In this document: positions 8,487 to 16,328 of the stretch, piece by piece
Layout of the letters: each line of letters starts with the position of its first letter
Numbering within the stretch: the first letter of the stretch is position 1
Source of the DNA: JAFGCL01 sp964423835
GTDB taxonomy: Bacteria; Chloroflexota; Dehalococcoidia; UBA2247; RBG-13-53-26
DNA length: 64,000 nt
Reading direction: 5' to 3'
Assembly (NCBI GenBank): GCA_964423835.1
Contig: CAYRGJ010000006.1
Coordinates: 62,001-126,000, forward strand
The notes under the pieces: model-generated
Databases searched by the model: none
What the model was told of the DNA's origin: nothing
Seen by the model: only the letters and a program-made list of their open reading frames with translations
Translations under genes and position numbers: made by a program

Positions 8487-11400
8487 GTGTTCACACACCT
8501 GCACGTCCATACTGAGTTCAGCCTGCTGGACGGCATGTGCCGCATCCCGCAGCTCCTGGCGCGCGTCAGGGACCTGGGCATGGACTCTCTGGCCATCACG
8601 GACCACGGGGCCCTTCACGGCGTGCTCGAGTTCTACCTCCAGGCCAGAGAGGCCGGGATCAAGCCCATCATCGGTTGCGAGGTCTACGTGGCGCCCAACG
8701 CCCGCCAGAGCCGGACCGCTGCTGACAAGGACCCCTTTCACCTGGTCCTGCTGGCCAGGGACGGGGTGGGGTACAAGAACCTGCTCAAGCTGGCGACGAA
8801 GGCCCACCTCGAAGGCTTCTACTACAAGCCCCGGGTGGACCGGGAGCTCCTGGCGGAGCACCATGAGGGCCTGGTGGCCCTTTCGGCCTGCCTCGGCGGC
8901 GAGATCCCGCGCCTCATCCTGGAAGGGCGTCTCCAGGATGCCGAGAAGAGCGCCGGGTGGCACCGGGAGGTCTTCGGCGACGGCCACTACTACCTGGAGG
9001 TCCAGAGGCACCCCCTGCCGGAGCTGGAGCGGGTCAACCAGGGGCTGGTGGACCTCAGCTCCAGGCTGAACATCCCCCTGGTGGCCACCAACGACGTGCA
9101 CTACATAGAGCGGCAGGACGCCCGCTGGCAGGACCTGATGCTCTGCATCCAGACCAACACCACGGTCAAGGACGAGAAGCGGATGAAGATGCCCGGGGAC
9201 TTCTTCTATCTCAAGACCCCGGAGGAAATGGCCGCCGAGTTCGCCGACCTGCCGGAGGCCCTGCGCAACACGGAGAGGATCGCCGGGCTCTGCCATCTGG
9301 AGCTGGAGTTCGGGCGGCTGCACCTGCCAGAGGTGGAGATAGCTCCCGGCCAGACCCCGGATGAGTACCTGGCGGAGCAATGCCGCCGCGGGCTGGAGCA
9401 GCGCTACGGCTCCAGCCCGGCCCCGGAGATCCAGGAGCGCCTGAAGTACGAGCTGGAGGTGGTGCGCCAGACCAGCTTCGCCCAGTACTTCCTGGTGGTC
9501 TGGGACATCGTGTCGTTCGCCCGCCGCCAGAAGATCCCCTGCGGGGTGCGCGGCAGCGCCGCGGCCAGCCTCATCCTCTACTGCCTGGGCATCACCGACG
9601 TCGACCCGCTGGAGCACCGGCTGGTCTTCGAGCGCTTCCTCAACATCGAGCGCAAGGAGATGCCGGACATCGACCTGGATTTCCAGGATGACCGCCGCGA
9701 CGAGGTCATCTCCTACGTCGCCGGGAAGTACGGCCAGGACCACGTGGCCCAGATCATCACCTTCGGCACGCTGGGGGCCAGGGCCGCGTTGCGGGATGTG
9801 GGGCGGGCGCTGGGCCTGCCCTACGGCCAGGTGGACCAGGTGGCCAGGCTGGTGCCCTTCGGGGTCGGCATGACCCTGGACAAGGCCCTGCAGGAGAACG
9901 AGGACATGCGCCGCATGTACCAGGAGGACGCCATCGTCCGCAACCTGGTGGACTCCGCCCGGCACCTGGAGGGGGTATCCCGCCATGCCAGCACACACGC
10001 CGCCGGCATCGTCATCTCCCGAGACCCCCTGGTGGAGCACGTTCCGCTGCAGCAGGTGACCCGGGGCGAGGCCAAGGGCATGGCCATGACCCAGTTTGTC
10101 ATGCAGGACATCGCCCGGGTGGGGCTGCTCAAGATGGACCTGCTGGGCCTGATCAACCTGACCACCCTGTCCCGGGCCCGGGACATCATCGCCCAGCACC
10201 GGGGGGTGGACCTGGACCTGCAGCGGCTGCCCCTGGACGATGCCCGGACCTTTGAGCTGCTGTCGGCGGGGGATACCGGGGGCGTCTTCCAGCTGGAAGG
10301 GTCCGGCATGAGGCGCTACCTGAAGGAGCTGCGGCCGGCCAAGTTCAGCGACGTGTCGGCCATGGTGGCCCTCTACCGCCCCGGCCCCATGGACCACATA
10401 CCGCGGTTCATCAAGTCCAAGCAGGGCCTGGAGCCCATTACCTACCCCCATCCGTCCCTGGAGCGCATCCTCGAGGAGACCTACGGCGTCATCGTCTACC
10501 AGGACCAGGTGCTGTTCGTGGTCCGGGAGTTCGCCGGCTACAGCCTGGGCCAGGCGGACATCGTCCGCAAGGCGATGGGGAAGAAGATCCCCGAGATCAT
10601 GCAGAAGGAGAGGGTCCGCTTTCTCGAAGGCGCCCAGAAGAAAGGGTTCTCACCGGAGGTGGCCCAGGAGGTCTTTGAGCTCATCGAGCCCTTCGCCGGC
10701 TATGCCTTCAACAAGGCCCACAGCGTCAGCTACGCCATGATCGCCTACCAGACGGCCTACCTGAAGGCCAACTACCCGGTGGAGTACATGACGGCCCTGC
10801 TGCTGTCGCACAGCGGCCAGCAGGAGAAGGTGGCCGCGGCCGTAGCCGACTGCCAGCGCATGGACATCAGGGTGCTGCCTCCCGACGTGAACCGCAGCCA
10901 GGCCAGCTTCAGCATCGAGGGCTCGGAGGCGCCGGCCATCCGGTACGGGCTGGCCGACATCAAGAACGTTGGGGCGGGCGCCGTGGCCCCCATCCTGGAA
11001 GCCCGCCGCAAGGGCGGGCCGTTCCAGTCCATCGAGGACTTCTGCCGCCGGGCCGACCTTCGCGGCCTCAACAAGAAGGTCATGGAGAGCCTGATCAAGG
11101 CCGGCGCCCTGGATTGCCTGGCCGGGCGTGGCGGGCTGCTGAACCAGATCGACCGCATCATGTCCCTGTCCCAGCGGGAGCAGAACCTGCGGGAGTCGGG
11201 CCAGGCCACCATGTTCGATTTGTGGGGGGCCGCCACCGCCACGCCCCTCCCCGAGATGAGGATCGAGGAGGTGGAGGTGTCCTACCGGGACAAGCTGGCC
11301 TGGGAGAAGGACCTGATCGGCGTGTACCTGTCCGGGCACCCGTTCTTTCAGGCCGCCCGGGAGCTCAAGTCCAGCACCACCGCCTTCTGCGGAGAGATCA

Positions 11401-11966
11401 ACGCCGAGATGGCGGGCCAGACGGCGATCGTGGCCGGCCAGGTGGTCTCGGTGCGCCCCGGCGTCACCCGTAGCCGCCAGCCCTTCATCAGCGCCACGCT
11501 GGAGGACCTGGACGGAAGCGTGGAGGTCACCTGCTGGTCCCAGGTCTACCATCAGACGCAGGACCTGTGGATCGAGGGCAACATACTGCTGGTCCAGGGC
11601 AAGGTGAGGGCCCGCAACGACGGCGCCCAGCTGGTCTGCGACCAGGTGCGGCAGTACGAGCCGGGGAGGGAGAAGCCTCCGGAGCCGCCGGCCGCCCCCC
11701 GGCCGCGCCATGAGCGGCACCTCCTCCACCTGTCCATGGCCCAGACCGACAACTGGCGGGAGGATGTGGACCGGCTGGACGCGCTGGTGGAGATGCTTCG
11801 GAGCTACCCGGGAGAGGACGAGGTATCGCTGACCGTGGTCAGCGATGGCGAGCGCATCAGGCTGGATCTGCCCAGTATCGCCGTATGCTGTGGCCCGGAG
11901 CTGCGGCAGCGGCTGGCGGAGCTTCTGGGCGAGAGAAACCTCAGGGTGGAGAGGCTGCCGTCCTGA
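8487..11966 (+). CDS. dnaE: DNA polymerase III alpha subunit
   Basis: The 1159-residue replicative polymerase catalytic subunit. It begins directly with the PHP domain (HLHVHTEFSLLDG), followed by the polymerase palm with the catalytic aspartates in PDIDLDFQDD (about residues 392-401). It then has a helix-hairpin-helix tandem and a C-terminal OB-fold (AIVAGQVVSVRPG to GSVEVTCW). Length and domain order fit the bacterial DnaE1 form rather than the error-prone DnaE2. The GTG start has GGAAAG about 8 bases upstream. It is monocistronic: copA is divergent and the next plus-strand gene has its own promoter. Confidence 0.97.
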   Translation: MFTHLHVHTEFSLLDGMCRIPQLLARVRDLGMDSLAITDHGALHGVLEFYLQAREAGIKPIIGCEVYVAPNARQSRTAADKDPFHLVLLARDGVGYKNLLKLATKAHLEGFYYKPRVDRELLAEHHEGLVALSACLGGEIPRLILEGRLQDAEKSAGWHREVFGDGHYYLEVQRHPLPELERVNQGLVDLSSRLNIPLVATNDVHYIERQDARWQDLMLCIQTNTTVKDEKRMKMPGDFFYLKTPEEMAAEFADLPEALRNTERIAGLCHLELEFGRLHLPEVEIAPGQTPDEYLAEQCRRGLEQRYGSSPAPEIQERLKYELEVVRQTSFAQYFLVVWDIVSFARRQKIPCGVRGSAAASLILYCLGITDVDPLEHRLVFERFLNIERKEMPDIDLDFQDDRRDEVISYVAGKYGQDHVAQIITFGTLGARAALRDVGRALGLPYGQVDQVARLVPFGVGMTLDKALQENEDMRRMYQEDAIVRNLVDSARHLEGVSRHASTHAAGIVISRDPLVEHVPLQQVTRGEAKGMAMTQFVMQDIARVGLLKMDLLGLINLTTLSRARDIIAQHRGVDLDLQRLPLDDARTFELLSAGDTGGVFQLEGSGMRRYLKELRPAKFSDVSAMVALYRPGPMDHIPRFIKSKQGLEPITYPHPSLERILEETYGVIVYQDQVLFVVREFAGYSLGQADIVRKAMGKKIPEIMQKERVRFLEGAQKKGFSPEVAQEVFELIEPFAGYAFNKAHSVSYAMIAYQTAYLKANYPVEYMTALLLSHSGQQEKVAAAVADCQRMDIRVLPPDVNRSQASFSIEGSEAPAIRYGLADIKNVGAGAVAPILEARRKGGPFQSIEDFCRRADLRGLNKKVMESLIKAGALDCLAGRGGLLNQIDRIMSLSQREQNLRESGQATMFDLWGAATATPLPEMRIEEVEVSYRDKLAWEKDLIGVYLSGHPFFQAARELKSSTTAFCGEINAEMAGQTAIVAGQVVSVRPGVTRSRQPFISATLEDLDGSVEVTCWSQVYHQTQDLWIEGNILLVQGKVRARNDGAQLVCDQVRQYEPGREKPPEPPAAPRPRHERHLLHLSMAQTDNWREDVDRLDALVEMLRSYPGEDEVSLTVVSDGERIRLDLPSIAVCCGPELRQRLAELLGERNLRVERLPS

Positions 11967-12050
11967 CCCCGAATGAGACCAAAGTCGCATTCCCCATCTC
12001 CCGCCGACCGCTAGAATCCTCGTGTGTGATGTCGCCCGGGCGGCTCATGA

Positions 12051-12262
12051 TATAATTGCGCCAGGAGGGTCAAACGGCCGGGGCGGGGACGATCCGCAGC
12101 AGCGCGGGGGCTCCCCGGCGGAGCCCAGGCTATCCATCAGGCGGTGAGGATCAGTACGCCCGTCGTGGCGGGACTGAACGGGCCGCCTTCCTGTCGCCCT
12201 TGTCCGGTGGACCATCCGGTCACCCTCCGGTGTAAGACTGGATCGAAAGGAGCAAAGCAGGC
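12051..12262 (+). promoter_or_regulatory. -10 box and long structured 5' leader of the ferritin-like gene
   Basis: TATAAT at 12051-12056 would give a leader of roughly 200 bases before the ATG at 12263. The leader contains a perfect 7-bp hairpin (12108-12114 with 12120-12126, loop of 5) and three copies of TCCGGT at 12203, 12215 and 12226, spaced 11-12 bases. CCCTCC near 12223-12228 could pair with the Shine-Dalgarno AAGGAG just before the start. No known riboswitch class is recognised. Confidence 0.4.
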
Positions 12263-12748
12263 ATGGGCATCTTTCTTACGGGCAAGGAGCTTCTGGACAC
12301 GGCTGTCAACATAGAGAAGGCGGGCGCGGCCTTCTACGAAACGATGGTCGGATGCGCCAGGAGCCCGAAGGCCCAGACCGCATTCAAGTACCTCGCTGAC
12401 CAGGAGAAGTCTCATATCGAGGCCTACCGGAAAATGCTCGGCTCGCTGACCGATTCCCCGCCGCCCGAGAGCTACACTGAGGAGTATGACCGGTACCTCA
12501 AGTCACTGGCCGACTCCGGCGTCTTCTCCAGCGAGAAGGAGGCCTGCAGCCTGGCGGAGAAGGCTGCCAGCGACGCTGAGGGCATAGACCTCGGCATCCG
12601 GGCGGAGAAGGACTCCATCCTGTTCTATACCGAGCTGCAGAACCTGGTGCGGCGGGCGGACGCCAAGGTGGTCAGCAGCATAATCGATGAGGAGCGGTCG
12701 CACCTGAAGCGGCTCTCCGAGCTCAAGGCGGGCCTGGCCAGGGGCTGA
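12263..12748 (+). CDS. Ferritin-like/rubrerythrin-type diiron protein
   Basis: A 161-residue four-helix protein. Conserved Glu and ExxH patterns are spaced as in the rubrerythrin diiron domain: EKAGAAFYE near 18-26, DQEKSHIE near 47-54, EKDSILFYTE near 115-124 and DEERSHLKRL near 141-150. There is no C-terminal rubredoxin domain, so it is the short erythrin-like form. Such proteins handle iron or remove peroxide. ATG at 12263 follows AAAGGAG. It lies 54 bases before the superoxide dismutase gene, separated by a hairpin, which suggests a shared peroxide/superoxide defence unit. Confidence 0.85.
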   Translation: MGIFLTGKELLDTAVNIEKAGAAFYETMVGCARSPKAQTAFKYLADQEKSHIEAYRKMLGSLTDSPPPESYTEEYDRYLKSLADSGVFSSEKEACSLAEKAASDAEGIDLGIRAEKDSILFYTELQNLVRRADAKVVSSIIDEERSHLKRLSELKAGLARG

Positions 12749-12769
12749 GGCCCGGGGCCCCGCCTCAGC
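12744..12769 (+). terminator. Hairpin overlapping the stop codon of the ferritin-like gene
   Basis: GCTGAGGC at 12744-12751 pairs perfectly with GCCTCAGC at 12762-12769 around a G/C-rich 10-base loop. The TGA stop lies within the left arm. There is no U-tract, so it may be an attenuator or RNA-stabilising hairpin rather than a full terminator. Confidence 0.45.
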
Positions 12770-12802
12770 ATTAAGCACGCCTGATCAATAAGGAGGGAAG
12801 AG

Positions 12803-13381
12803 ATGGCCTACTCTGCGAAAGACTACGGGAAACTCATAGGCATGACCGGTTTCAGCGAGACCCTGCTCAAGAACCACTTCACTCTCTACCAGGGCTATGT
12901 CACCAACACCAACAAGCTGCTGGACACGCTGGCGGCCATGGCCGCGGAGGGCAAGACCGGCACCCCGGAGTACGCGGAGCTCAAGCGGCGCCTGGGGTTC
13001 GAGTTCAACGGGATGAGGGTCCATGAGTACTACTTCGAGAACCTGGGCGGGAAAGCGGCCCCGGACAAGTCCGGGAAGCTGGGCCGGAAGCTGGCGGAGG
13101 AGTTCGGCAGCTGGGAGGCCTGGGAGAAGGACTTCAGGGGCACCGCCAGCATGAGAGGCATTGGCTGGGCCATCCTGTACCAGGATGTGGCCACCGGGCG
13201 CCTGATCAACCAGTGGATCAATGAGCACGAGACGGGGCACCTGGCCGGCGGCGCGCCGATACTGGTGCTGGACGTCTTCGAGCATGCCTTCATGATCGAC
13301 TACGGGCTGAAGCGGCCGGACTACATAGAGGCCTTCTTCAAGAACATCGACTGGGCCGCGGTGGAGGGGCGCCTCAAGTAG
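12803..13381 (+). CDS. Superoxide dismutase [Fe/Mn]
   Basis: A 192-residue cytosolic Fe/Mn-family superoxide dismutase converting superoxide to peroxide and oxygen. The metal ligands are visible: His25 (KNHFTLY), His74 (RVHEYYF), Asp157 and His161 (DVFEHAF). The signature is slightly unusual, with DVFEHAFMID where many members have DVWEHAYY. AAGGAGGG precedes ATG 12803. The metal (Fe or Mn) cannot be decided by eye. It stands between a peroxidase-like diiron protein and the Fe-S assembly operon, consistent with an oxygen-defence island. Confidence 0.95.
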   Translation: MAYSAKDYGKLIGMTGFSETLLKNHFTLYQGYVTNTNKLLDTLAAMAAEGKTGTPEYAELKRRLGFEFNGMRVHEYYFENLGGKAAPDKSGKLGRKLAEEFGSWEAWEKDFRGTASMRGIGWAILYQDVATGRLINQWINEHETGHLAGGAPILVLDVFEHAFMIDYGLKRPDYIEAFFKNIDWAAVEGRLK

Positions 13382-13606
13382 GCCCAGCGGCAGCGGGCGG
13401 GCCAAAGCTCAGGCAGGGTGCTGCCTCAGTCAGGCTGCAGATCAGGCAGAGGGCTGACTCGGGCTGCCCGCAACCAGACAGACTCCAATAGACAGGGTGC
13501 TGCCCGGGGCACCCCCGGCGCCGCGCAGGGCGGGCCGGGGGTGAGACCTCGATCACAGCCGTATTCGGGTGTGGTCCGTTAAGGTTGGGGAAACGGGAGG
13601 TGCGAG
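13382..13606 (+). other. 225-base gap before the Fe-S operon
   Basis: No gene is visible. The 12-base sequence CAGGGTGCTGCC occurs at 13414-13425 and 13493-13504. I see no convincing -10/-35 pair, although the operon promoter should be here or upstream of the dismutase gene. GGGAGG lies before ATG 13607. Confidence 0.4.
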
Positions 13607-14809
13607 ATGAGCAGGGCATACCTGGACAACGCCGCCGGCACTCTGCTGCTTCCCGCGGTGCTGGAGGCCATGCTGCCCTTCTTCAAGGAGGCCTGTGGCA
13701 ACCCGCAGTCCATCCACGACTGGGGGGACCGGGCCCGGGAGGCTGTGGACGAGGCCCGCGGCAGGGTGGCCGACCTCATCGGGGGCCGGCCGGAGGAGAT
13801 CATCTTCACCTCCTGCGGCACCGAGTCCAACAACATGGCTGTCAAGGGCCTGGCCAGGGCCCAGGAGTCGAAGGGCAGGCACATTGTCATATCCTCCATC
13901 GAGCACTTCTCGGTGCTGCACTCCGCCCGCACCCTGGAGAAGCAGGGCTTTGAGGTCACCCTGGTGCCCGTGGACCACCAGGCCCTGGTTGATCCCGCGG
14001 AGGTGGCCCGCGCTCTGAGAAAGGACACGGTGCTGGTCTCCATAATGCTGGCCAATGCCGAGGTGGGCACCATCCAGCCCATGGCCGACATCGCCCGGGT
14101 GGTCAAGGAAGCCGGCATCACCCTGCACACCGATGCGGTGGCCGCGGCCGGCTCCATCCCCGTGGACGTCAGGAGGCTGGGCGTCGATGCCCTGAGCCTG
14201 TCCGCCGGCGCATTCTACGGGCCCAGGGGCGCCGGCGCCCTGTGGGTCAAGAAGGGCGTCCGGATCCTGCCCTTGCTGGACGGCGGCGTGCAGGAAGGGG
14301 GCCGTCGTCCCGGCACCGAGAATGTGCCGGCCATCGTGGGCATGGGCCTGGCGGCTCACCTGGCGGAGTCGGAGCTGGCGCCCCGCATGAGCCAGCTGGC
14401 CGCGCTGCGCGACCGGCTGGTACAGGGCCTGCTGTCCGGCATCGACCACGCCAGCCTGAGCGGCCACCCCACCCGCCGCCTGCCCGGGACGGCCAGCTTC
14501 CTGGTGGAGTTCATCGAAGGGGAGTCCATGCTGATGCTGCTGAACCAGAAGGGGATCGCCGCCTCCAGCGGGTCGGCCTGCACCTCCAGGGCGCTGAAGG
14601 CATCGCACGTTCTGACGGCCATGGGCGTCCCGCCGGAGCAGGCCCACGGTTCGCTCCTGTTCAGCTTCGGTATTCAGAACACCGCGGAGGACGTGGACCA
14701 CGTGGTGGCCTCGCTGCCGCCGATCGTGGAGACGCTGCGACGGATGTCTCCGCTTTATGACAAGTTCGTGAAGGGGCAGAGAGGAGGGGATCAGCATGCC
14801 GATCTATAG
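13607..14809 (+). CDS. NifS/IscS-like cysteine desulfurase homolog lacking the PLP lysine
   Basis: A 400-residue class V aminotransferase-fold protein aligned end to end with IscS. It keeps the His of the EHFSVL segment (His100), Asp176, the RRPGT arginine loop and the persulfide cysteine Cys325 in ASSGSACTS. However, the family motif SxSxHKxYGPxG reads SLSAGAFYGPRG. Gly201-Ala202 (bases 14207-14212) replace the His-Lys pair, so the Schiff-base lysine is missing. The usual PLP-contacting Gln is Ala179, and NNE is NAE. The reading frame is intact. It overlaps iscU by 14 bases. It may be a catalytically altered desulfurase, a sulfur-binding or regulatory paralog, or a lyase using another residue. 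Confidence 0.85.
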   Translation: MSRAYLDNAAGTLLLPAVLEAMLPFFKEACGNPQSIHDWGDRAREAVDEARGRVADLIGGRPEEIIFTSCGTESNNMAVKGLARAQESKGRHIVISSIEHFSVLHSARTLEKQGFEVTLVPVDHQALVDPAEVARALRKDTVLVSIMLANAEVGTIQPMADIARVVKEAGITLHTDAVAAAGSIPVDVRRLGVDALSLSAGAFYGPRGAGALWVKKGVRILPLLDGGVQEGGRRPGTENVPAIVGMGLAAHLAESELAPRMSQLAALRDRLVQGLLSGIDHASLSGHPTRRLPGTASFLVEFIEGESMLMLLNQKGIAASSGSACTSRALKASHVLTAMGVPPEQAHGSLLFSFGIQNTAEDVDHVVASLPPIVETLRRMSPLYDKFVKGQRGGDQHADL

Positions 14810-15179
14810 CGAGAAGGTAATGGACCACTTCACCAACCCGCGGAATGTAGGGGAGATCCCGAATCCGGACGGCATTGGGGAGGAGGGCAACCCGGTCTGC
14901 GGCGACATGATGACCTTCCATATCAAGGTCAGGGACGGCCGGCTGGAGGACGTCAAGTTCAAGACCTTCGGCTGCGGGGCGGCCATAGCCGTCTCCAGCA
15001 TGGTGAGCGAAATGGCCAAGGGGAAGACTATCGAAGAGGCGCGCGGCATCACTCCGGAGCTGGTGGCCAAAGAGCTCGAGGGCCTGCCCAAGAACAAGTT
15101 CCACTGCTCCAACCTGGGAGCGCAGGCCCTCAACAAGGCCATCGATGACTACCTGGCCAAACAGGGCCGGAGCGCCTAG
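14796..15179 (+). CDS. IscU/NifU-type Fe-S cluster scaffold
   Basis: A 127-residue scaffold with all three cluster-ligand cysteines, Cys35 (NPVCGD), Cys60 (FGCGAAIA) and Cys104 (HCSNLGAQAL), plus Asp37 next to the first cysteine, as in IscU. Its start lies inside the end of the NifS-like gene (14-base overlap, with GAGAGGAGGGG upstream), so the two are translationally coupled. This is the gene order of IscS-IscU pairs (also called MIS in minimal systems). It lacks the C-terminal NifU domains. Confidence 0.93.
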   Translation: MPIYSEKVMDHFTNPRNVGEIPNPDGIGEEGNPVCGDMMTFHIKVRDGRLEDVKFKTFGCGAAIAVSSMVSEMAKGKTIEEARGITPELVAKELEGLPKNKFHCSNLGAQALNKAIDDYLAKQGRSA

Positions 15180-15232
15180 CGCGGCGGCCGGGCGATGCGC
15201 CCGGGGCCGCTGAGGGCCATCAGAAGGCCGGC

Positions 15233-15342
15233 GCATCCAGGGAGCATCAGGAGGCAAGAAGCGTTCGGGGGGCAGCAGGGGATAACGCGTCCAGACAGCA
15301 TCACGGGGCAGGACGCGTCTGGGCAGCACCAGGAGGTTAGAC
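15233..15342 (+). repeat. Four-copy degenerate tandem repeat, about 28 bp per unit
   Basis: Units start at 15233, 15261, 15287 and 15315 (28, 26, 28 and 28 bases). Their consensus opens GCGTCC, continues through a CAGCATCAGGAGG-like core and ends AAGAC. Each unit carries an AGGAGG- or GGGG-like tract. The last one supplies the Shine-Dalgarno of the zinc-ribbon gene at 15344. The array fills most of the 164-base gap after iscU. Confidence 0.75.
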
Positions 15343-15343
15343 G

Positions 15344-15541
15344 ATGGAGAAATCCAGGGGCAAGAAGGAATCCAGGGCGGCCAAATGCGACTGCCCTTTC
15401 TGTGAAGTGGATACGGAGGCGGACGCGCCATTCTGCCAGGCCTGCGGCGTGGAGATACGCTTCTGCATGAAGTGCAAGGCGGCGGCTCCGCGGGACGCCA
15501 CGGCCTGTCCCACCTGCGGCGGCCCGCTGGCGACGGGTTAG
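15344..15541 (+). CDS. Small double zinc-ribbon protein
   Basis: A 65-residue protein with a basic N-terminus (MEKSRGKKESR) and two zinc-ribbon-like halves: CDCPFC with CQAC, then CMKC with CPTC. It is rich in CxxC pairs, so it should bind one or two zinc ions or could accept sulfur. The last copy of the 28-bp array provides its AGGAGG. It lies 9 bases before the DsrE-like gene. I do not know a named family; its place among sulfur carriers suggests an adaptor or chaperone role, by inference only. Confidence 0.75.
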   Translation: MEKSRGKKESRAAKCDCPFCEVDTEADAPFCQACGVEIRFCMKCKAAAPRDATACPTCGGPLATG

Positions 15542-15550
15542 GGGTGGGAC

Positions 15551-16027
15551 GTGGCGGAGAAGATGACGCTGATCGTGTTCAGCGGTGAGCTGGACCGGGC
15601 GCTGGCTGCCCTGAACGTGGCCATAGGTGGGGCGTCCATGGGTATGGAGGTCAGCATGTTCTTCACCTTCTGGGGGCTGAACGTGATCAAGAAGAGCGAT
15701 GGCCCTATCAGGAGCAAGGGCGTCATGAGGAAGATGCTCAACTTCATGAACCGGGGCGGCGCCCGCAGGCTGGGCCTGTCGCGCTTCCACATGCTGGGCG
15801 CCGGCAAGTGGATGATGGGCAAGCTGATGAAGGACACCCGGTTTCCCTCGGTCCAGGAGCTGCTGACCATGGCCCACCAGTCAGGGGTGAAGTTCGTGGC
15901 CTGCACCACCTCCATGGGCATCATGGGATTGGGCAAAGAAGCCTTCATCCCGGAGGTGGACAGCTTCGCCGGGGTGGCCACTTACCTGGCCGATGCCAGG
16001 GAGGGCCGGGTCAACCTGTTTGTCTGA
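15551..16027 (+). CDS. DsrE/DsrF/DrsH-like (DrsE_2) protein
   Basis: A 158-residue protein of the DsrE-like family, often labelled peroxiredoxin-family. The fold signature is the amphipathic segment around GMEVSMFFTFWGLN (about 31-44), and the only cysteine is Cys118 in VACTTSMGIMG, the position used for persulfide binding in relatives. The GTG at 15551 and an internal ATG at 15563 are both possible starts. It is followed after 12 bases by tusA. DsrE-TusA pairs are known sulfur-transfer partners, which supports a sulfur relay here. Confidence 0.85.
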   Translation: MAEKMTLIVFSGELDRALAALNVAIGGASMGMEVSMFFTFWGLNVIKKSDGPIRSKGVMRKMLNFMNRGGARRLGLSRFHMLGAGKWMMGKLMKDTRFPSVQELLTMAHQSGVKFVACTTSMGIMGLGKEAFIPEVDSFAGVATYLADAREGRVNLFV

Positions 16028-16039
16028 GGAGGGGCTGGC

Positions 16040-16267
16040 ATGAAGGCAGATGCAACGCTGGACTGTGTCGGCTTATACTGTCCTATGCCCATACATCAGA
16101 CGGCCAACAAGCTGAAGGAGCTCCGGCCCGGACAGGTGCTGGAGGTGCTGGCCACTGACGAGGGCATCAAGGAGGATGCGCCGGCCTGGTGCCGGGCCAC
16201 TGGGAACGAGCTGGTGGGCCTGGAAGAGGAGGGCGGCGAGATCAAGGTCTACATCCGGAAGAAGTGA
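16040..16267 (+). CDS. tusA: TusA-family sulfur carrier
   Basis: A 75-residue TusA/SirA-like protein with the CPxP motif at Cys14 (LYCPMPIHQT), the persulfide-carrying residue of the family. A second cysteine precedes it (Cys9) and a third lies in the WCRATGNEL segment typical of the family. GAGGAGGGG precedes ATG 16040. It lies between the DsrE-like gene and sufC, so it could deliver persulfide sulfur to either the IscU or the SufBC scaffold. Confidence 0.93.
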   Translation: MKADATLDCVGLYCPMPIHQTANKLKELRPGQVLEVLATDEGIKEDAPAWCRATGNELVGLEEEGGEIKVYIRKK

Positions 16268-16328
16268 CGCGGCGGCCGGTCAGCGGCGCCCCGTCGCCAC
16301 CGGCTGCCCGGCGCTGGAAGGGGTAAAC

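Noticed and set aside
6857..8515. 552-codon plus-strand frame opposite copA
   Set aside because: Shadow frame in GC-rich DNA; the minus frame holds the complete P-type ATPase.
8340..10451. 703-codon open frame on the minus strand opposite dnaE
   Set aside because: Shadow of dnaE. The plus frame carries all polymerase motifs; the antisense product is low-complexity and has no domain.
13607..14809. NifS-like gene as a decayed pseudogene
   Set aside because: The frame is full length, coupled to iscU, and the cysteine loop and most other conserved positions are intact, so changed function is more likely than decay.
15233..15342. Possible CRISPR array
   Set aside because: Units are contiguous with no spacers, are degenerate, and no cas gene is near.
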